A stretch of 64,000 bases of DNA from Sulfurimicrobium sp031426915 (GTDB taxonomy: Bacteria > Pseudomonadota > Gammaproteobacteria > Burkholderiales > Sulfuricellaceae): the NCBI GenBank assembly GCA_031426915.1, contig JASJPB010000032.1, positions 99,418-163,417 on the forward strand, read 5' to 3'. The notes beneath the pieces were generated by a model that saw only the letters and a list, made by a program, of their open reading frames with translations, was not told the origin of the DNA and did not search any database. Position numbers and translations under genes: made by a program. Of the stretch, positions 9,165 through 17,892 are shown in pieces. How positions within the stretch are numbered: position 1 is the stretch's first letter; each line of letters starts with the position of its first letter.

Positions 9165-10085
9165 TCAGGGAATCGGGACCGATGCGAGCAGGTAGGCGGC
9201 CAGGGCTTCGCCGGTTTCGCCGCTGAATTCGCTGCCGGGGCGCAAGCGGTGGCCCGTCACGGCGGACAGCACGGCCTGCACGTCCTCCGGCAGCACGCTG
9301 TCGCGTCCCTCGGTCAGCGCCCACGCCTGGGCGCTGTGCAGCAGCGCCAGCGCGGCGCGCGGGGAAAGACCGCTGTGAAAATGCGGCGAGCGGCGGGTGA
9401 ATTCCAGCAGCGCCTGGATGTAGTCGAGCAGCGCATCGGAGACGAAAACCCCGGCGGCGGCCTGTTGCAGCGCCATGAGTTGCGCCGCATCGAGGCAGGG
9501 TTGCAGCTCGGCCAGCAGTTCGCGTCGGTCCTTGCCCCGCAGCAGGGCGCGCTCCGCCTCGGGGTCGGGGTAGCCCAGTTCGATGCGCATGAGAAAACGG
9601 TCGAGCTGGGATTCGGGCAGCGGGAAAGTGCCGATCTGGTAAGTCGGATTCTGCGTGGCGATGACGAAAAAAGGTTCCGGCAAGGGCCGTGTTTCGCCTT
9701 CCACCGTTACCTGGTGCTCCTCCATCGCTTCCAGCAGCGCACTCTGCGCCTTGGGCGTGGCGCGGTTGATTTCGTCGGCAAGTATCAGCCGGGTGAACAC
9801 CGGGCCGGGATGGAACTTGAAGCTGGCGCTGTCGCGGTCGTACACCGAGACGCCGAGGATATCCGCCGGCAGCAGGTCGCTGGTGAACTGGATGCGCTGG
9901 TAGTCGAGACCGAGGGTTTTCGCCAGCACGTGCGCCAGGGTGGTTTTGCCCACGCCGGGCAGGTCCTCGATCAGCAAATGACCGCGCGCGAGCAGGCAGG
10001 CCAGGGCAAGACGAATCTGCCGCTGTTTGCCGAGGATGACCCCGGATGCCTGCCCGATAGCCTGCTGGATGAGTTTTTGCGCCAT
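9165..10085 (-). CDS. MoxR-family AAA+ ATPase
   Basis: The 306-residue protein is a MoxR-type AAA+ ATPase: Walker A EDLPGVGKTTLA near residue 40, Walker B LILADEINRATPKAQ, sensor VIATQNPTYQIGTFPLPESQ and a C-terminal lid domain. MoxR proteins act as chaperone-like ATPases for VWA or DUF58 partners. I chose the ATG at 10085, preceded by GGGAA. An in-frame ATG at 10106 would add seven residues. The gene heads the moxR-DUF58-tgpA operon and is divergent from the Yip1-family gene. Confidence 0.92.
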   Translation of the reverse strand: MAQKLIQQAIGQASGVILGKQRQIRLALACLLARGHLLIEDLPGVGKTTLAHVLAKTLGLDYQRIQFTSDLLPADILGVSVYDRDSASFKFHPGPVFTRLILADEINRATPKAQSALLEAMEEHQVTVEGETRPLPEPFFVIATQNPTYQIGTFPLPESQLDRFLMRIELGYPDPEAERALLRGKDRRELLAELQPCLDAAQLMALQQAAAGVFVSDALLDYIQALLEFTRRSPHFHSGLSPRAALALLHSAQAWALTEGRDSVLPEDVQAVLSAVTGHRLRPGSEFSGETGEALAAYLLASVPIP

Positions 10086-10190
10086 GTTTTTTCCCGCTAA
10101 TGACATCTGCTTGCAGTTGTCCTGCAACAGGATTATTGTAACCTTCGATGTCGTAGCCACCGCAACAAAAACCAAAGGGGAGGTGTCGCA

Positions 10191-10796
10191 ATGAATCTGA
10201 TCGATCGGGTCAAGAATATCCTGCTTCAACCCAAGGCGGAATGGGGCGTGATTGCCGCCGAATCCACGCCGACAGGCGATTTGTACAAAAACTATATTGT
10301 ACCGCTGGCCGCCATCGGGCCGGCCGCGTCCATCATCGGCATGTCCATGGTCGGCATCAGCATGCCGTTCATGGGCACAATCCGGGTGCCGATCACCAGT
10401 TCCATCGCTCATGCCGTGACCAGCTATGTCCTGACCCTGGTGGGGGTGTTCATCATCGCGCTCATTATCGATGCGCTTGCGCCTTCCTTCGGCGGCGAGA
10501 AGAGCCAGGAGCAGGCGCTCAAGGTCGCGGCTTATGCCTCCACGCCGAGCTGGTTGGCGGGGATCGTGATGCTTATTCCGATGCTGGGGATCATCGGCCT
10601 GCTGGCGGCGCTGTATGGACTGTACCTGCTTTATCTGGGTTTGCCGCTACTGATGAAGGCGCCGCAGGAGAAGGCGGTTGCCTACACGGCGGTGGTCGTG
10701 GTGGTCGCCGTTGTGGTGATGATGGTGATCGGCGGTATCAGCAGCGTGTTCATGCCTGCGCCGAACATGCCGATGCCTGGTTTTACCCCTCCTTAA
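10191..10796 (+). CDS. Yip1-family inner membrane protein
   Basis: The 201-residue protein starts with the conserved MNLIDRVKNILLQPKAEWGV, typical of bacterial Yip1-domain proteins, and has about five hydrophobic segments (near residues 37-60, 75-100, 117-150, 160-185). A GGGGAGG ribosome site precedes the ATG. Bacterial Yip1 proteins have no assigned biochemical function. Gene 10843 follows after 46 bases in the same direction. Confidence 0.82.
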   Translation: MNLIDRVKNILLQPKAEWGVIAAESTPTGDLYKNYIVPLAAIGPAASIIGMSMVGISMPFMGTIRVPITSSIAHAVTSYVLTLVGVFIIALIIDALAPSFGGEKSQEQALKVAAYASTPSWLAGIVMLIPMLGIIGLLAALYGLYLLYLGLPLLMKAPQEKAVAYTAVVVVVAVVVMMVIGGISSVFMPAPNMPMPGFTPP

Positions 10797-10842
10797 AGGG
10801 ATTGCCGCCATAAAAATTTCAGTGTAAGCGAAAGAAGACATC

Positions 10843-12096
10843 ATGAATAAATTACGGTTGTTGCCGCTTGTTGCGGGTATCGTTGTCGGTTTTCATCAGG
10901 CAGATGTGCTGGCGGCGGAAGGCACCAAGCCCTATTCCCATTACTGGATGAGCGTTTCCACGCAGAACATGACCATACCCGGCATGTCTGCCTCCGAGAT
11001 GGGCATGCTCGGCGGGCTGATGGGCAGGGGTGGGCCGGGCATGGGGCCGCAGCGCGGCCTGCAGCTGCAACTGGTGTCGCCGCAAGCCACGCCGCCGGCG
11101 CCGGAGGCGGGGCATGACATTCCGCCCGGCCAGAACATGGGTCCGATGCTGCCCCTGCTGGTGCCGGAACGCGACCGGCCGGTGCGGATGGAACGGGGCG
11201 AGATGGAAGATCGACCTGGGGAAATGGAAAAGCCCAAGGGACGCATGCTGATTTACTGGGGCTGCGGCGACAAGGTGCGAGCCGGCCAACCGCGCGTTCT
11301 GGATATGGCCAAGGCCAGTCCGACGGATTTTGCCAAGATGATGTCCTCGCGCCAGCCCACGCGCCAGTCCCCGCCTGCACCGCGTTCCGGCTGGACCTAT
11401 TCCGAGTGGCCCAACCGCGAGAACCAGCTTGCCGTGCCCAGGGACAGCTCGTTGCAGGGCGGACAGTTGATCCATGCCAACTATGCGCCCGAGATCCGTT
11501 TCAATATCGGGGCGCAGCAGGATTTCATGAATCCGGTGGAATTCACCTCGGTAAATGGCGGTCTGGCGGACAGCATTGCCTTCCAGTGGCGCTCCATACC
11601 CACGGCCATCGGTTATTTCTCCCTGGCCATGGGCAGCGGCGGCAAAGACGGCGATACCGTGTTCTGGTCCTCCAGCGAGGTGGCGGACATGGGATGGGGC
11701 CTGCTCGATTACCTGTCGCCCGGCGATGTGCGGCGCTTCATCAAGGAGAAAGTGGTGATGACGTCCGATACCACGTCTTGCGCCATTCCGCAGGGCATTT
11801 TCAAGAACGCTCAGGGCGCCATGCTGCAGTTCATTGCCTATGGCGACGAGCTCAACGTGGTCCATCCGCCTCGCCCGGCCGATCTGAAACAACCGTGGCA
11901 GCCGATCTGGAGCGCCAAGGTGCGCGTAAAGTCGACTGGCATGGTGACGCTGGGGCAGGAGGAAAGCCGGCCCCATGCTGGCCGTGGCACAAGCGGAGGG
12001 CGTTCCTATACCAGCGATCAACCGGTGGAGCGTCCGAGCCGGGAAGATGGCGTGCTTGACAAGGTGAACAAGATTCGCGGTTTGTTGCCGTTCTGA
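10843..12096 (+). CDS. Exported protein of unknown function, Met/Pro/Gly-rich N-terminal part
   Basis: I do not recognise this 417-residue protein. It begins with a signal peptide (basic MNKLR, hydrophobic core, probable cleavage after VLAAEG). Residues 35-130 are rich in Met, Gly and Pro (for example MSASEMGMLGGLMGRG) and look disordered. The rest (about residues 130-390) looks folded, with WGCGDKVRAGQPR and conserved-looking aromatic segments, and it ends in a basic low-complexity tail. Methionine-rich exported segments can bind copper or silver, but the Met residues here are not in the regular MxxM pattern, so I assign no function. It lies between the Yip1-family gene and a D,D-carboxypeptidase on the same strand. 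Confidence 0.8.
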   Translation: MNKLRLLPLVAGIVVGFHQADVLAAEGTKPYSHYWMSVSTQNMTIPGMSASEMGMLGGLMGRGGPGMGPQRGLQLQLVSPQATPPAPEAGHDIPPGQNMGPMLPLLVPERDRPVRMERGEMEDRPGEMEKPKGRMLIYWGCGDKVRAGQPRVLDMAKASPTDFAKMMSSRQPTRQSPPAPRSGWTYSEWPNRENQLAVPRDSSLQGGQLIHANYAPEIRFNIGAQQDFMNPVEFTSVNGGLADSIAFQWRSIPTAIGYFSLAMGSGGKDGDTVFWSSSEVADMGWGLLDYLSPGDVRRFIKEKVVMTSDTTSCAIPQGIFKNAQGAMLQFIAYGDELNVVHPPRPADLKQPWQPIWSAKVRVKSTGMVTLGQEESRPHAGRGTSGGRSYTSDQPVERPSREDGVLDKVNKIRGLLPF

Positions 12097-12131
12097 TGCT
12101 GACTTGACGCCGTATCGGTAAAGGAACAGGC

Positions 12132-12938
12132 ATGGTCCGTTCGCTTGCCTGGTTGGCCTTGCTGCTGTGGGCAATGAGCTTCCCGGTCCGGGCGCAGCCG
12201 GATATCTTCCCCGGGGTGGCGGCTGCTTACCTGGTCAAGGCGGACAGGCAGGTGCTATGGGAAAAACAGGCGGACAAACGTCTGCCGCCCGCCAGCCTGA
12301 CCAAGATCATGACCGGTTTGCTGGTGCTGGAGCATTACCGCCCGCAGCAGGTGGTCACGGTGGGCCGTCAGGCTGCTGCGGAAAGCGGCTCCAGGCTGGG
12401 GTTGCGACAAGGCGACCGGATGAGCGTCGAAAACCTCCTGGCCGCGACGCTGATCAAATCCGCGAACGATGCCTGCCACGCGCTGGCCGACCATGTGGCC
12501 GGCAGCGAGGCCCGTTTCGTCGCGCTGATGAACCGGCGCGCAGGCGAGTGGGGCTTGCGCGATACGCGCTTCGTCAACGCCTGCGGGCACGACCATCCCG
12601 GCCATTATTCCAGCGCCCATGATCTTGCCGTGCTCGCCGAGCGAGCGCTGGCGCAGCCGGTCTTCGCCCGGCTCGTTCCCGTTGCGGCGAGCGAAATCGT
12701 TACCGCAGACGGACAGCGGCATTTTTACCTGGAAACGCACAATGCCCTGATCGGTCGCTATCCTGGGGCGCAGGGGGTGAAAACCGGCTATACCCAGCAT
12801 GCCGGGAAGTGCCTGGTGGCGCTGGCCCGGCGTGATGGCAGGGAAGTGTTGCTGGTGCTCCTGAACGCGCCGAACCGCTGGTGGGACGCGGTGGACATCC
12901 TCGACCGGGCATTTGCCGAGGCGCATGGCGCAGCCTAG
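12132..12938 (+). CDS. D-alanyl-D-alanine carboxypeptidase / endopeptidase (PBP5/PBP7 family)
   Basis: The 268-residue serine peptidase has an N-terminal signal peptide and the three penicillin-binding motifs: S55-x-x-K58 (SLTK), S110-A-N112 and K217-T-G219. It trims or cleaves peptidoglycan peptides in the periplasm. At 268 residues it lacks the C-terminal beta domain and membrane anchor of PBP5/6, and so is closer in size to PBP7-type enzymes. Its end overlaps the next gene by 14 bases. Confidence 0.92.
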   Translation: MVRSLAWLALLLWAMSFPVRAQPDIFPGVAAAYLVKADRQVLWEKQADKRLPPASLTKIMTGLLVLEHYRPQQVVTVGRQAAAESGSRLGLRQGDRMSVENLLAATLIKSANDACHALADHVAGSEARFVALMNRRAGEWGLRDTRFVNACGHDHPGHYSSAHDLAVLAERALAQPVFARLVPVAASEIVTADGQRHFYLETHNALIGRYPGAQGVKTGYTQHAGKCLVALARRDGREVLLVLLNAPNRWWDAVDILDRAFAEAHGAA

Positions 12939-14307
12939 CGTTACCGTGCCCGCCCTGCTGGCGGGTGTGGTCGTGGTCGCCTATGCCAATTCGTTCCAGG
13001 GTGTGTTCCAGTTCGACGATTACAACGTGATCGTGGACTCGGCCCAGGTTCACTCCTGGGACGGCTGGCTGGGGAGCCTGCATAACGGCCTGCGGCCGCT
13101 GCTCAAGCTGAGTTACCTGCTCAACTGGACGGCGGGCACGGGCCTGTTCGGTTTTCACCTGCTCAACCTGCTGACACATGTCGCCAATGCGTACCTGGTA
13201 TACGCACTGGCGCTCCTGTTCGGCGACCGCGTCGCGCCTGAACGCGACTGGCGCTGGCCAGCCTTTGCCGCCGCGCTGCTGTTCGCCGTGCATCCCGTCC
13301 ATAGCGAGGCAGTCACTTATGTTAGCGGGCGCTCTTCCTCGCTGATGACCCTGTTTTACCTCGCCGCGCTGTGGGCTTATGCGCGGGGCGCGGCGACAAA
13401 AAGATGTGGCGGCTACACGCTGCTTTCCCTGGGCCTGTTCGCGCTGGCGCTGCTGGTCAAGGAGAGCGCCATGATGTTCCCGCTTGCGCTGCTGGTGTGG
13501 GAATGGGCCTGCCGCACCCCCCTGCGCACCATTGCCACACGGCAGTGGCCATTCTGGGTGTTGTCCGCGCTGGGCATGCTGGTCTTGCTGCTGCATCCGC
13601 GCTATGGGACGCTGATGAGGGAAAGCGTGCAAATGCTCACCCTGTACGACGGATTCCTGACCCAACTGCACGGTGCTGGCGTCCTGCTCGGCCACCTGCT
13701 CTGGCCCGTTGCACTGAATATCGACCCGGATCTCACACCTGTCCACGAGGCGGGCGCCGTTTTGCCGCAACTGGCGTGCTTCCTGCTGCTGTTCGCTGCG
13801 GCTTGGCGCTTGCGCATTTCACGCCCGTGGATCAGTCTCGGCCTGGCTTGGGCCATGCTGCATCTGATGTTGCCGAATGCTGTATTTGCACGGGTTGATA
13901 TCGCCAACGAACGCCAACTGTATTGGGCCGACTGGGCCCTGTTCCTGATGCTCGCGGTGGAACTCGATCATTGGCTGGCGCGGCGGCAGGCGTGGGCGGT
14001 GATCCTGGCAGTCGTGGCTGCGCTGGCTTTTCTTACCGTGGAGCGCAACCGGGTTTACCGTAGTGAAATCGCGTTGTGGCAGGATACGGTGGTGAAGTCC
14101 CCGCAAAAGGCCCGCGCCTACAACAATCTCGGCTACGCCTACCAGCTCGCGGGCCGAGATGCCGAGGCGGAAATGGCATACCGGCGGGCGTTGGCGCTAC
14201 AGCCCGGTTACATCAAGGCGGCGAGAAATCTGCTGGCCTTGCGCGGTGATGGCACTGCTGCACAAGGGAATCAACGGCGGGATGCTATCCCTCCACGATC
14301 CCACTAA
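12925..14307 (+). CDS. Polytopic membrane protein with C-terminal TPRs (TMTC/O-mannosyltransferase-like)
   Basis: The 460-residue protein has roughly ten membrane helices and a C-terminal tetratricopeptide region (about residues 395-445, KARAYNNLGYAYQLAGRDAEAE). The N-terminal FDDYNVIVDS and the HPVHSEAVTYVSGRSS segment resemble the GT-C fold glycosyltransferase/TMTC family, in which an acidic pair in the first loop binds the lipid-linked sugar. I chose the ATG at 12925 with GAGG seven bases upstream; a TTG four codons earlier is possible. It overlaps the D,D-carboxypeptidase gene by 14 bases, suggesting a shared role in the envelope. The activity is inferred only. Confidence 0.8.
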   Translation: MAQPSVTVPALLAGVVVVAYANSFQGVFQFDDYNVIVDSAQVHSWDGWLGSLHNGLRPLLKLSYLLNWTAGTGLFGFHLLNLLTHVANAYLVYALALLFGDRVAPERDWRWPAFAAALLFAVHPVHSEAVTYVSGRSSSLMTLFYLAALWAYARGAATKRCGGYTLLSLGLFALALLVKESAMMFPLALLVWEWACRTPLRTIATRQWPFWVLSALGMLVLLLHPRYGTLMRESVQMLTLYDGFLTQLHGAGVLLGHLLWPVALNIDPDLTPVHEAGAVLPQLACFLLLFAAAWRLRISRPWISLGLAWAMLHLMLPNAVFARVDIANERQLYWADWALFLMLAVELDHWLARRQAWAVILAVVAALAFLTVERNRVYRSEIALWQDTVVKSPQKARAYNNLGYAYQLAGRDAEAEMAYRRALALQPGYIKAARNLLALRGDGTAAQGNQRRDAIPPRSH

Positions 14308-14309
14308 CC

Positions 14310-14846
14310 TTACCAGGCGATGCCTTTGGCTTCCGGGTGTTCCCCCCGTTTGAGAGCGTTGACGGCTTCTTCCCTGGTCTTGACGGCGATGCCGCGCGGG
14401 CAGAAGAAGTCGTCGTAGAGCATGTGATGTTGCCGGTTGGCATCCTTGTAGCCGATTGGCTCCCACTTCGCATTGCGCGCCTTGCCCCAGCTACCGTCAT
14501 TGCGGCCGAATGCATAGCGTTTCAGATCGCCGGTGCTGCAACGCATGCCCTCGTAGGAAACATTTACGGCCCCCGCGGAGGATTTGACCACCAGGGTATA
14601 ACGCATCACTTCGTCCTCGCCCCGGGCGATGGATGCGCTGTCGACAAAGAAGCGGTTGTCGGTGGCGGAGCTGACGAAGAAGGGCAGCAGGTTTTCCGGC
14701 TTGGGGGCGGGCGGCAGTTGGGCTTCCAGTTCCACCCAGGGTTTTTCCTCGAAGTCGTATTCGAATTTTCCCCAGTTGGTCTTTTCGATCTCGATAGCGG
14801 AAGCCGCGAGTGGGAGCAGGCAAAGTACAAACAGTATTTTTTTCAT
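14310..14846 (-). CDS. CNP1-like family exported protein
   Basis: The 178-residue protein has a signal peptide (MKKILFVLCLLPLAASA) and the CNP1-like domain, with conserved EKPWVELEAQLP, NRFFVDSASI and LYDDFFCPRG segments. The family takes its name from the cryptic neisserial protein 1 and is widespread in Betaproteobacteria; its function is unknown. I placed the start at 14846, not at the longer upstream frame, because the signal peptide begins there. It converges with gene 12925 with only two bases between the stop codons. Confidence 0.88.
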   Translation of the reverse strand: MKKILFVLCLLPLAASAIEIEKTNWGKFEYDFEEKPWVELEAQLPPAPKPENLLPFFVSSATDNRFFVDSASIARGEDEVMRYTLVVKSSAGAVNVSYEGMRCSTGDLKRYAFGRNDGSWGKARNAKWEPIGYKDANRQHHMLYDDFFCPRGIAVKTREEAVNALKRGEHPEAKGIAW

Positions 14847-14863
14847 GATTCCCAGGGCAATAA

Positions 14864-14896
14864 AAAACCCCGCACGCCGTGTGGCGTCGGGGTTTT
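14864..14896 (-). terminator. Rho-independent terminator after rpmG
   Basis: A GC-rich stem (about 14 pairs with one bulge, CCCCG[CA]CGCC / GGCGTCGGGG) flanked by A and T runs on both sides, just downstream of rpmG on the minus strand. Confidence 0.85.
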
Positions 14897-14931
14897 GCGT
14901 GCGGCCAGCATGATTACCGGCGCGGCAGGCA

Positions 14932-15099
14932 TTACTTGAGTTTGATTTCCTTGTATTCCACATGCTTGCGCACCTTGGGATCATATTTCATGATCGCCAT
15001 TTTTTCCGGCATGGTGCGCTTGTTCTTGGTTGTGGTGTAGAAGTGCCCGGTACCCGCAGTGGATTCCAGCTTGATTTTTTCGCGTCCGCCCTTAGCCAT
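14932..15099 (-). CDS. rpmG: 50S ribosomal protein L33
   Basis: The 55-residue protein (MAKGGREKIKLESTAG... ending KEIKLK) is a bacterial L33 of the cysteine-free type, lacking the four zinc-binding cysteines. It lies ten bases downstream of rpmB, the usual rpmB-rpmG pair, and is followed by a strong terminator. Confidence 0.97.
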   Translation of the reverse strand: MAKGGREKIKLESTAGTGHFYTTTKNKRTMPEKMAIMKYDPKVRKHVEYKEIKLK

Positions 15100-15109
15100 G
15101 ATCTACCCC

Positions 15110-15346
15110 TTAAACCGATTCGCCGCTGGCGCGCAGATCGGCCAGCACGGCGTCAATGCCATTCTTGTCAATAGTGCGCAGCGCGGCGCAGCTCAGGCGC
15201 AGGCGCACCCAACGATTTTCGCTCTCAACCCAGAACCGGCGATATTGCAGGTTGGGGAGAAAACGACGCTTGGTCCTGTTGTTTGCATGGGAAACGTTAT
15301 TTCCCGTCATCGGCCGTTTGCCGGTGACTTTACATACTCGTGCCAT
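15110..15346 (-). CDS. rpmB: 50S ribosomal protein L28
   Basis: The 78-residue protein starts MARVCKVTGKRPMTGNNVSH and is a standard-length L28 of the large ribosomal subunit. It is first in the rpmB-rpmG operon; a sigma-70 promoter is visible about 45-70 bases upstream. A GGAG ribosome site precedes the ATG. Confidence 0.97.
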   Translation of the reverse strand: MARVCKVTGKRPMTGNNVSHANNRTKRRFLPNLQYRRFWVESENRWVRLRLSCAALRTIDKNGIDAVLADLRASGESV

Positions 15347-15389
15347 TTTTGGCGACTCCTGGAAGAAATGTGGAACTCGAAAAACGCAA

Positions 15390-15419
15390 TTTATACCATA
15401 TTTTTGCTACGGAACTCAA
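15390..15419 (-). promoter_or_regulatory. Putative sigma-70 promoter of rpmB-rpmG
   Basis: On the minus strand TTGAGT and TATAAA are separated by 18 bases, about 45 bases upstream of the rpmB start. The -35 element overlaps the end of the upstream oxidoreductase gene. Confidence 0.6.
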
Positions 15420-15991
15420 GCAAAAAATCGTTTTCCGTTTTCGAAGGCAAGGTCGAGATGGGTTCTCAAGCTGGCGGGATCCGCGTTGGCATAGACCCCC
15501 CAGTTGGCCTGGGTGGGCAGGATATCCATGCCGCAATAGCGCAACACGCCGAGCATTGGCTCCAGATACATGGCGGCGAGATCCACGTCGTCGCGCTGGC
15601 GGCTGCCGACGTTGACCAGCATTTGCGCTCGCAGCTTGAGCATGCCTTCGGTGCGTCCGCCCGTGTGCTGGAAGGCGAAGCCCTGGGTGAGAACGCGCTG
15701 CAACCAGCCGCTGAGGATGGCCGGGGGCGTACTCCACCATACCGGGTAGGCCAGCACCAGGCCGTCGTTGCTCTTGATGCGTTCCTGTTGGGCGCGGATT
15801 TCCGGCAGGATTATTCCTTCCTGCCAGCCGTCCAGTTCCGGGGCGGAAACCAGCGGGTCGAATCCTTCGCCATAGAGATCGGCAATTTCCGCTTCATGGC
15901 CGGCGGCGGCAACGCCCTCGGCAAAGCGCTCGGCCAGCGCCTGGGTGAAACTGCCCCGCTGGGGGTGGGCGATGACGATCAAAACTTTCAA
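15416..15991 (-). CDS. NAD(P)H-dependent oxidoreductase, flavodoxin-like fold (NQO/KefF type)
   Basis: The 191-residue protein begins MKVLIVIAHPQRGSFTQALAE, the FMN/FAD phosphate-binding start of the quinone reductase family, and contains PVWWSTPPAILSGWLQRVL, the other diagnostic segment. Such enzymes reduce quinones or regulate KefC-type potassium channels. The start overlaps the stop of radC by four bases. No kef gene is near, so the substrate is open. Confidence 0.87.
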   Translation of the reverse strand: MKVLIVIAHPQRGSFTQALAERFAEGVAAAGHEAEIADLYGEGFDPLVSAPELDGWQEGIILPEIRAQQERIKSNDGLVLAYPVWWSTPPAILSGWLQRVLTQGFAFQHTGGRTEGMLKLRAQMLVNVGSRQRDDVDLAAMYLEPMLGVLRYCGMDILPTQANWGVYANADPASLRTHLDLAFENGKRFFA

Positions 15992-16662
15992 ATTAAACCT
16001 CGTTCCGCGAACGACATCACGCTGTCGCCGCCTACAACAAAATGATCCAGAACACGAGTATCTATGAGCGCCAGCGCGTTTTTCAAGGCCTGGGTGAGAA
16101 TTTGGTCCGCATTGCTGGGTTCGGCGGTGCCGGATGGATGGTTGTGGGCCAGGATCACGCTCGCGGCATTGTGATGCAATGCGCGCCTGACCACTTCACG
16201 CGGATAAACCGATGTCTGGGTGAGGGTTCCCCTGAACAATTCCTCGATGGTGATCGGCCGGTTCTGGGCGTCGAGGAACAACACCGCGAACACTTCGTAG
16301 GCTTTCCTGCCCAGCGTGAGACGCAGGTAATCCTTGACCGCCGCCGGAGAATTCAGCGCGTCGCTGTCGCGCATTCTTTCCTGCATCGCGCGCCGCGCCA
16401 TTTCCAGCACCGCCTGCAACTGCGCGTATTTGGCCGGACCCAGGCCGGGAATGGCGCAGAACTCCTGCTGGCTGGCGTCGAACAAGCGGGTCAGGTTGCC
16501 GAACTGGCCCACCGTTTCGCGTGCCAGGTCCACCGCGCTTTTGCCCGCCACGCCCATGCGCAGGAAAATCGCCAGCAATTCCGCATCCGACAGGCTGGCG
16601 GCGCCCTGTTTGAGCAGTCGCTCGCGCGGGCGTTCATCTTCTGGCCAGTCGGTAATCGCCAT
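15988..16662 (-). CDS. radC: RadC-family JAB-domain protein
   Basis: The 224-residue protein has a helix-hairpin-helix-like N-terminal part (IPGLGPAKYAQLQ, residues 71-83) and a C-terminal JAMM/MPN+ metal site: Glu123, His173-x-His175 in AHNHPSG and Asp186. The name RadC is historical; the E. coli mutation once mapped to it lies in recG, and the family's activity is unsettled. It is divergent from coaBC and shares an operon with the oxidoreductase gene. Confidence 0.93.
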   Translation of the reverse strand: MAITDWPEDERPRERLLKQGAASLSDAELLAIFLRMGVAGKSAVDLARETVGQFGNLTRLFDASQQEFCAIPGLGPAKYAQLQAVLEMARRAMQERMRDSDALNSPAAVKDYLRLTLGRKAYEVFAVLFLDAQNRPITIEELFRGTLTQTSVYPREVVRRALHHNAASVILAHNHPSGTAEPSNADQILTQALKNALALIDTRVLDHFVVGGDSVMSFAERGLI

Positions 16663-16695
16663 CGGGTATCGTTTTAACGTAAAATAAAGGCCATT

Positions 16696-17892
16696 ATGAC
16701 CGATTTGGCGAAAAAGCGCCTGTTGCTGGGCATCACCGGAGGAGTGGCCGCTTACAAGGCGGCGGAACTGGTGCGGCTATTGGTGCAACAGGATATCGAG
16801 GTTCAGGTGGTGATGACGCAGGCCGCGTGCCAGTTCATCACCCCGGTGACCATGCAGGCGCTTTCCGGCCGGCCGGTGTTCACCGACCTGTGGGACAACC
16901 GCATCGACAACGGCATGGCGCACATCGACTTCACCCGCGATGTGGATGCGGTGGTGGTGGCGCCGGCGAGTGCCGATTTCATCTCCAAGCTGGCCCACGG
17001 CACTGCCAATGACCTGCTTTCCACGCTGTGCCTGGCGCGTATGTGCCCGCTGCTGGTTGCGCCCGCGATGAACCGGCAGATGTGGGAAAATCCGGCCACC
17101 CAGCGCAACGTCAAGCAGCTTGGCGCGGACGGCATCACTGTTCTCGGCCCCGGCAGCGGCGCGCAGGCCTGCGGTGAAACGGGCATGGGGCGGATGCTGG
17201 AGGCGCAGGAGTTGCTGGCCGGCATCGAAGCTTTCTTCCAGCCCAAGCTGTTGCAGGGCAGGCACTTGCTGATTACCGCCGGACCGACCTTCGAGGCCAT
17301 CGACGCGGTGCGCGGCATCACCAATTCCAGTTCGGGCAAGATGGGCTATGCCGTGGCGCGTGCGGCCATCGAATCCGGCGCCGAAGTGACCCTGGTGAGC
17401 GGACCGACCTGCCTCAAGCCGCCGTCGGGCGCGAGGGTGGTCAATGTCACCACCGCGCAGGAGATGCTCAAGGCGGTGAACGAGTCGGTGAACTGGGCGG
17501 ACATATTCATCGGCGTGGCGGCGGTGGCCGATTACTACGTGCTCAATCCCTCCGAACAAAAAATCAAGAAGGATGCGCATATCCTCACGCTGGAACTGGC
17601 GCCCAATCCGGACATCGTGTCGAATGTGGTGAATCTGCCCAACCCGCCATTTTGCGTGGGCTTCGCGGCGGAAAGCGAAAACCTGTATGAATATGCCGAG
17701 CTGAAACGGCGCCGCAAGAACCTGCCGCTGCTGGCCGCCAACCTGGTGCAGACCGCTATCGGCAGCGATGAAAACGAACTGGTGCTGTTTGACGACAATG
17801 GCGCCCACCCCTTGCCGCGCGCACCCAAAATTACCCTGGCGCGCGCATTGATCGCGCATATAGCGACCCTATATCAGAAGAACCATCCATGA
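16696..17892 (+). CDS. coaBC: Bifunctional phosphopantothenoylcysteine decarboxylase / phosphopantothenate-cysteine ligase
   Basis: The 398-residue protein carries the CoaC decarboxylase domain (LGITGGVAAYKA near the start, APAMNRQMWENPAT, GSGAQACGETGMGRM with the catalytic Cys) and the CoaB ligase domain from about residue 190 (AGPTFEAIDAVRGITNSSSG, VAAVADY). It makes 4-phosphopantetheine from phosphopantothenate and cysteine in coenzyme A synthesis. The stop overlaps the dut start by four bases, the common proteobacterial coaBC-dut pair. Confidence 0.96.
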   Translation: MTDLAKKRLLLGITGGVAAYKAAELVRLLVQQDIEVQVVMTQAACQFITPVTMQALSGRPVFTDLWDNRIDNGMAHIDFTRDVDAVVVAPASADFISKLAHGTANDLLSTLCLARMCPLLVAPAMNRQMWENPATQRNVKQLGADGITVLGPGSGAQACGETGMGRMLEAQELLAGIEAFFQPKLLQGRHLLITAGPTFEAIDAVRGITNSSSGKMGYAVARAAIESGAEVTLVSGPTCLKPPSGARVVNVTTAQEMLKAVNESVNWADIFIGVAAVADYYVLNPSEQKIKKDAHILTLELAPNPDIVSNVVNLPNPPFCVGFAAESENLYEYAELKRRRKNLPLLAANLVQTAIGSDENELVLFDDNGAHPLPRAPKITLARALIAHIATLYQKNHP

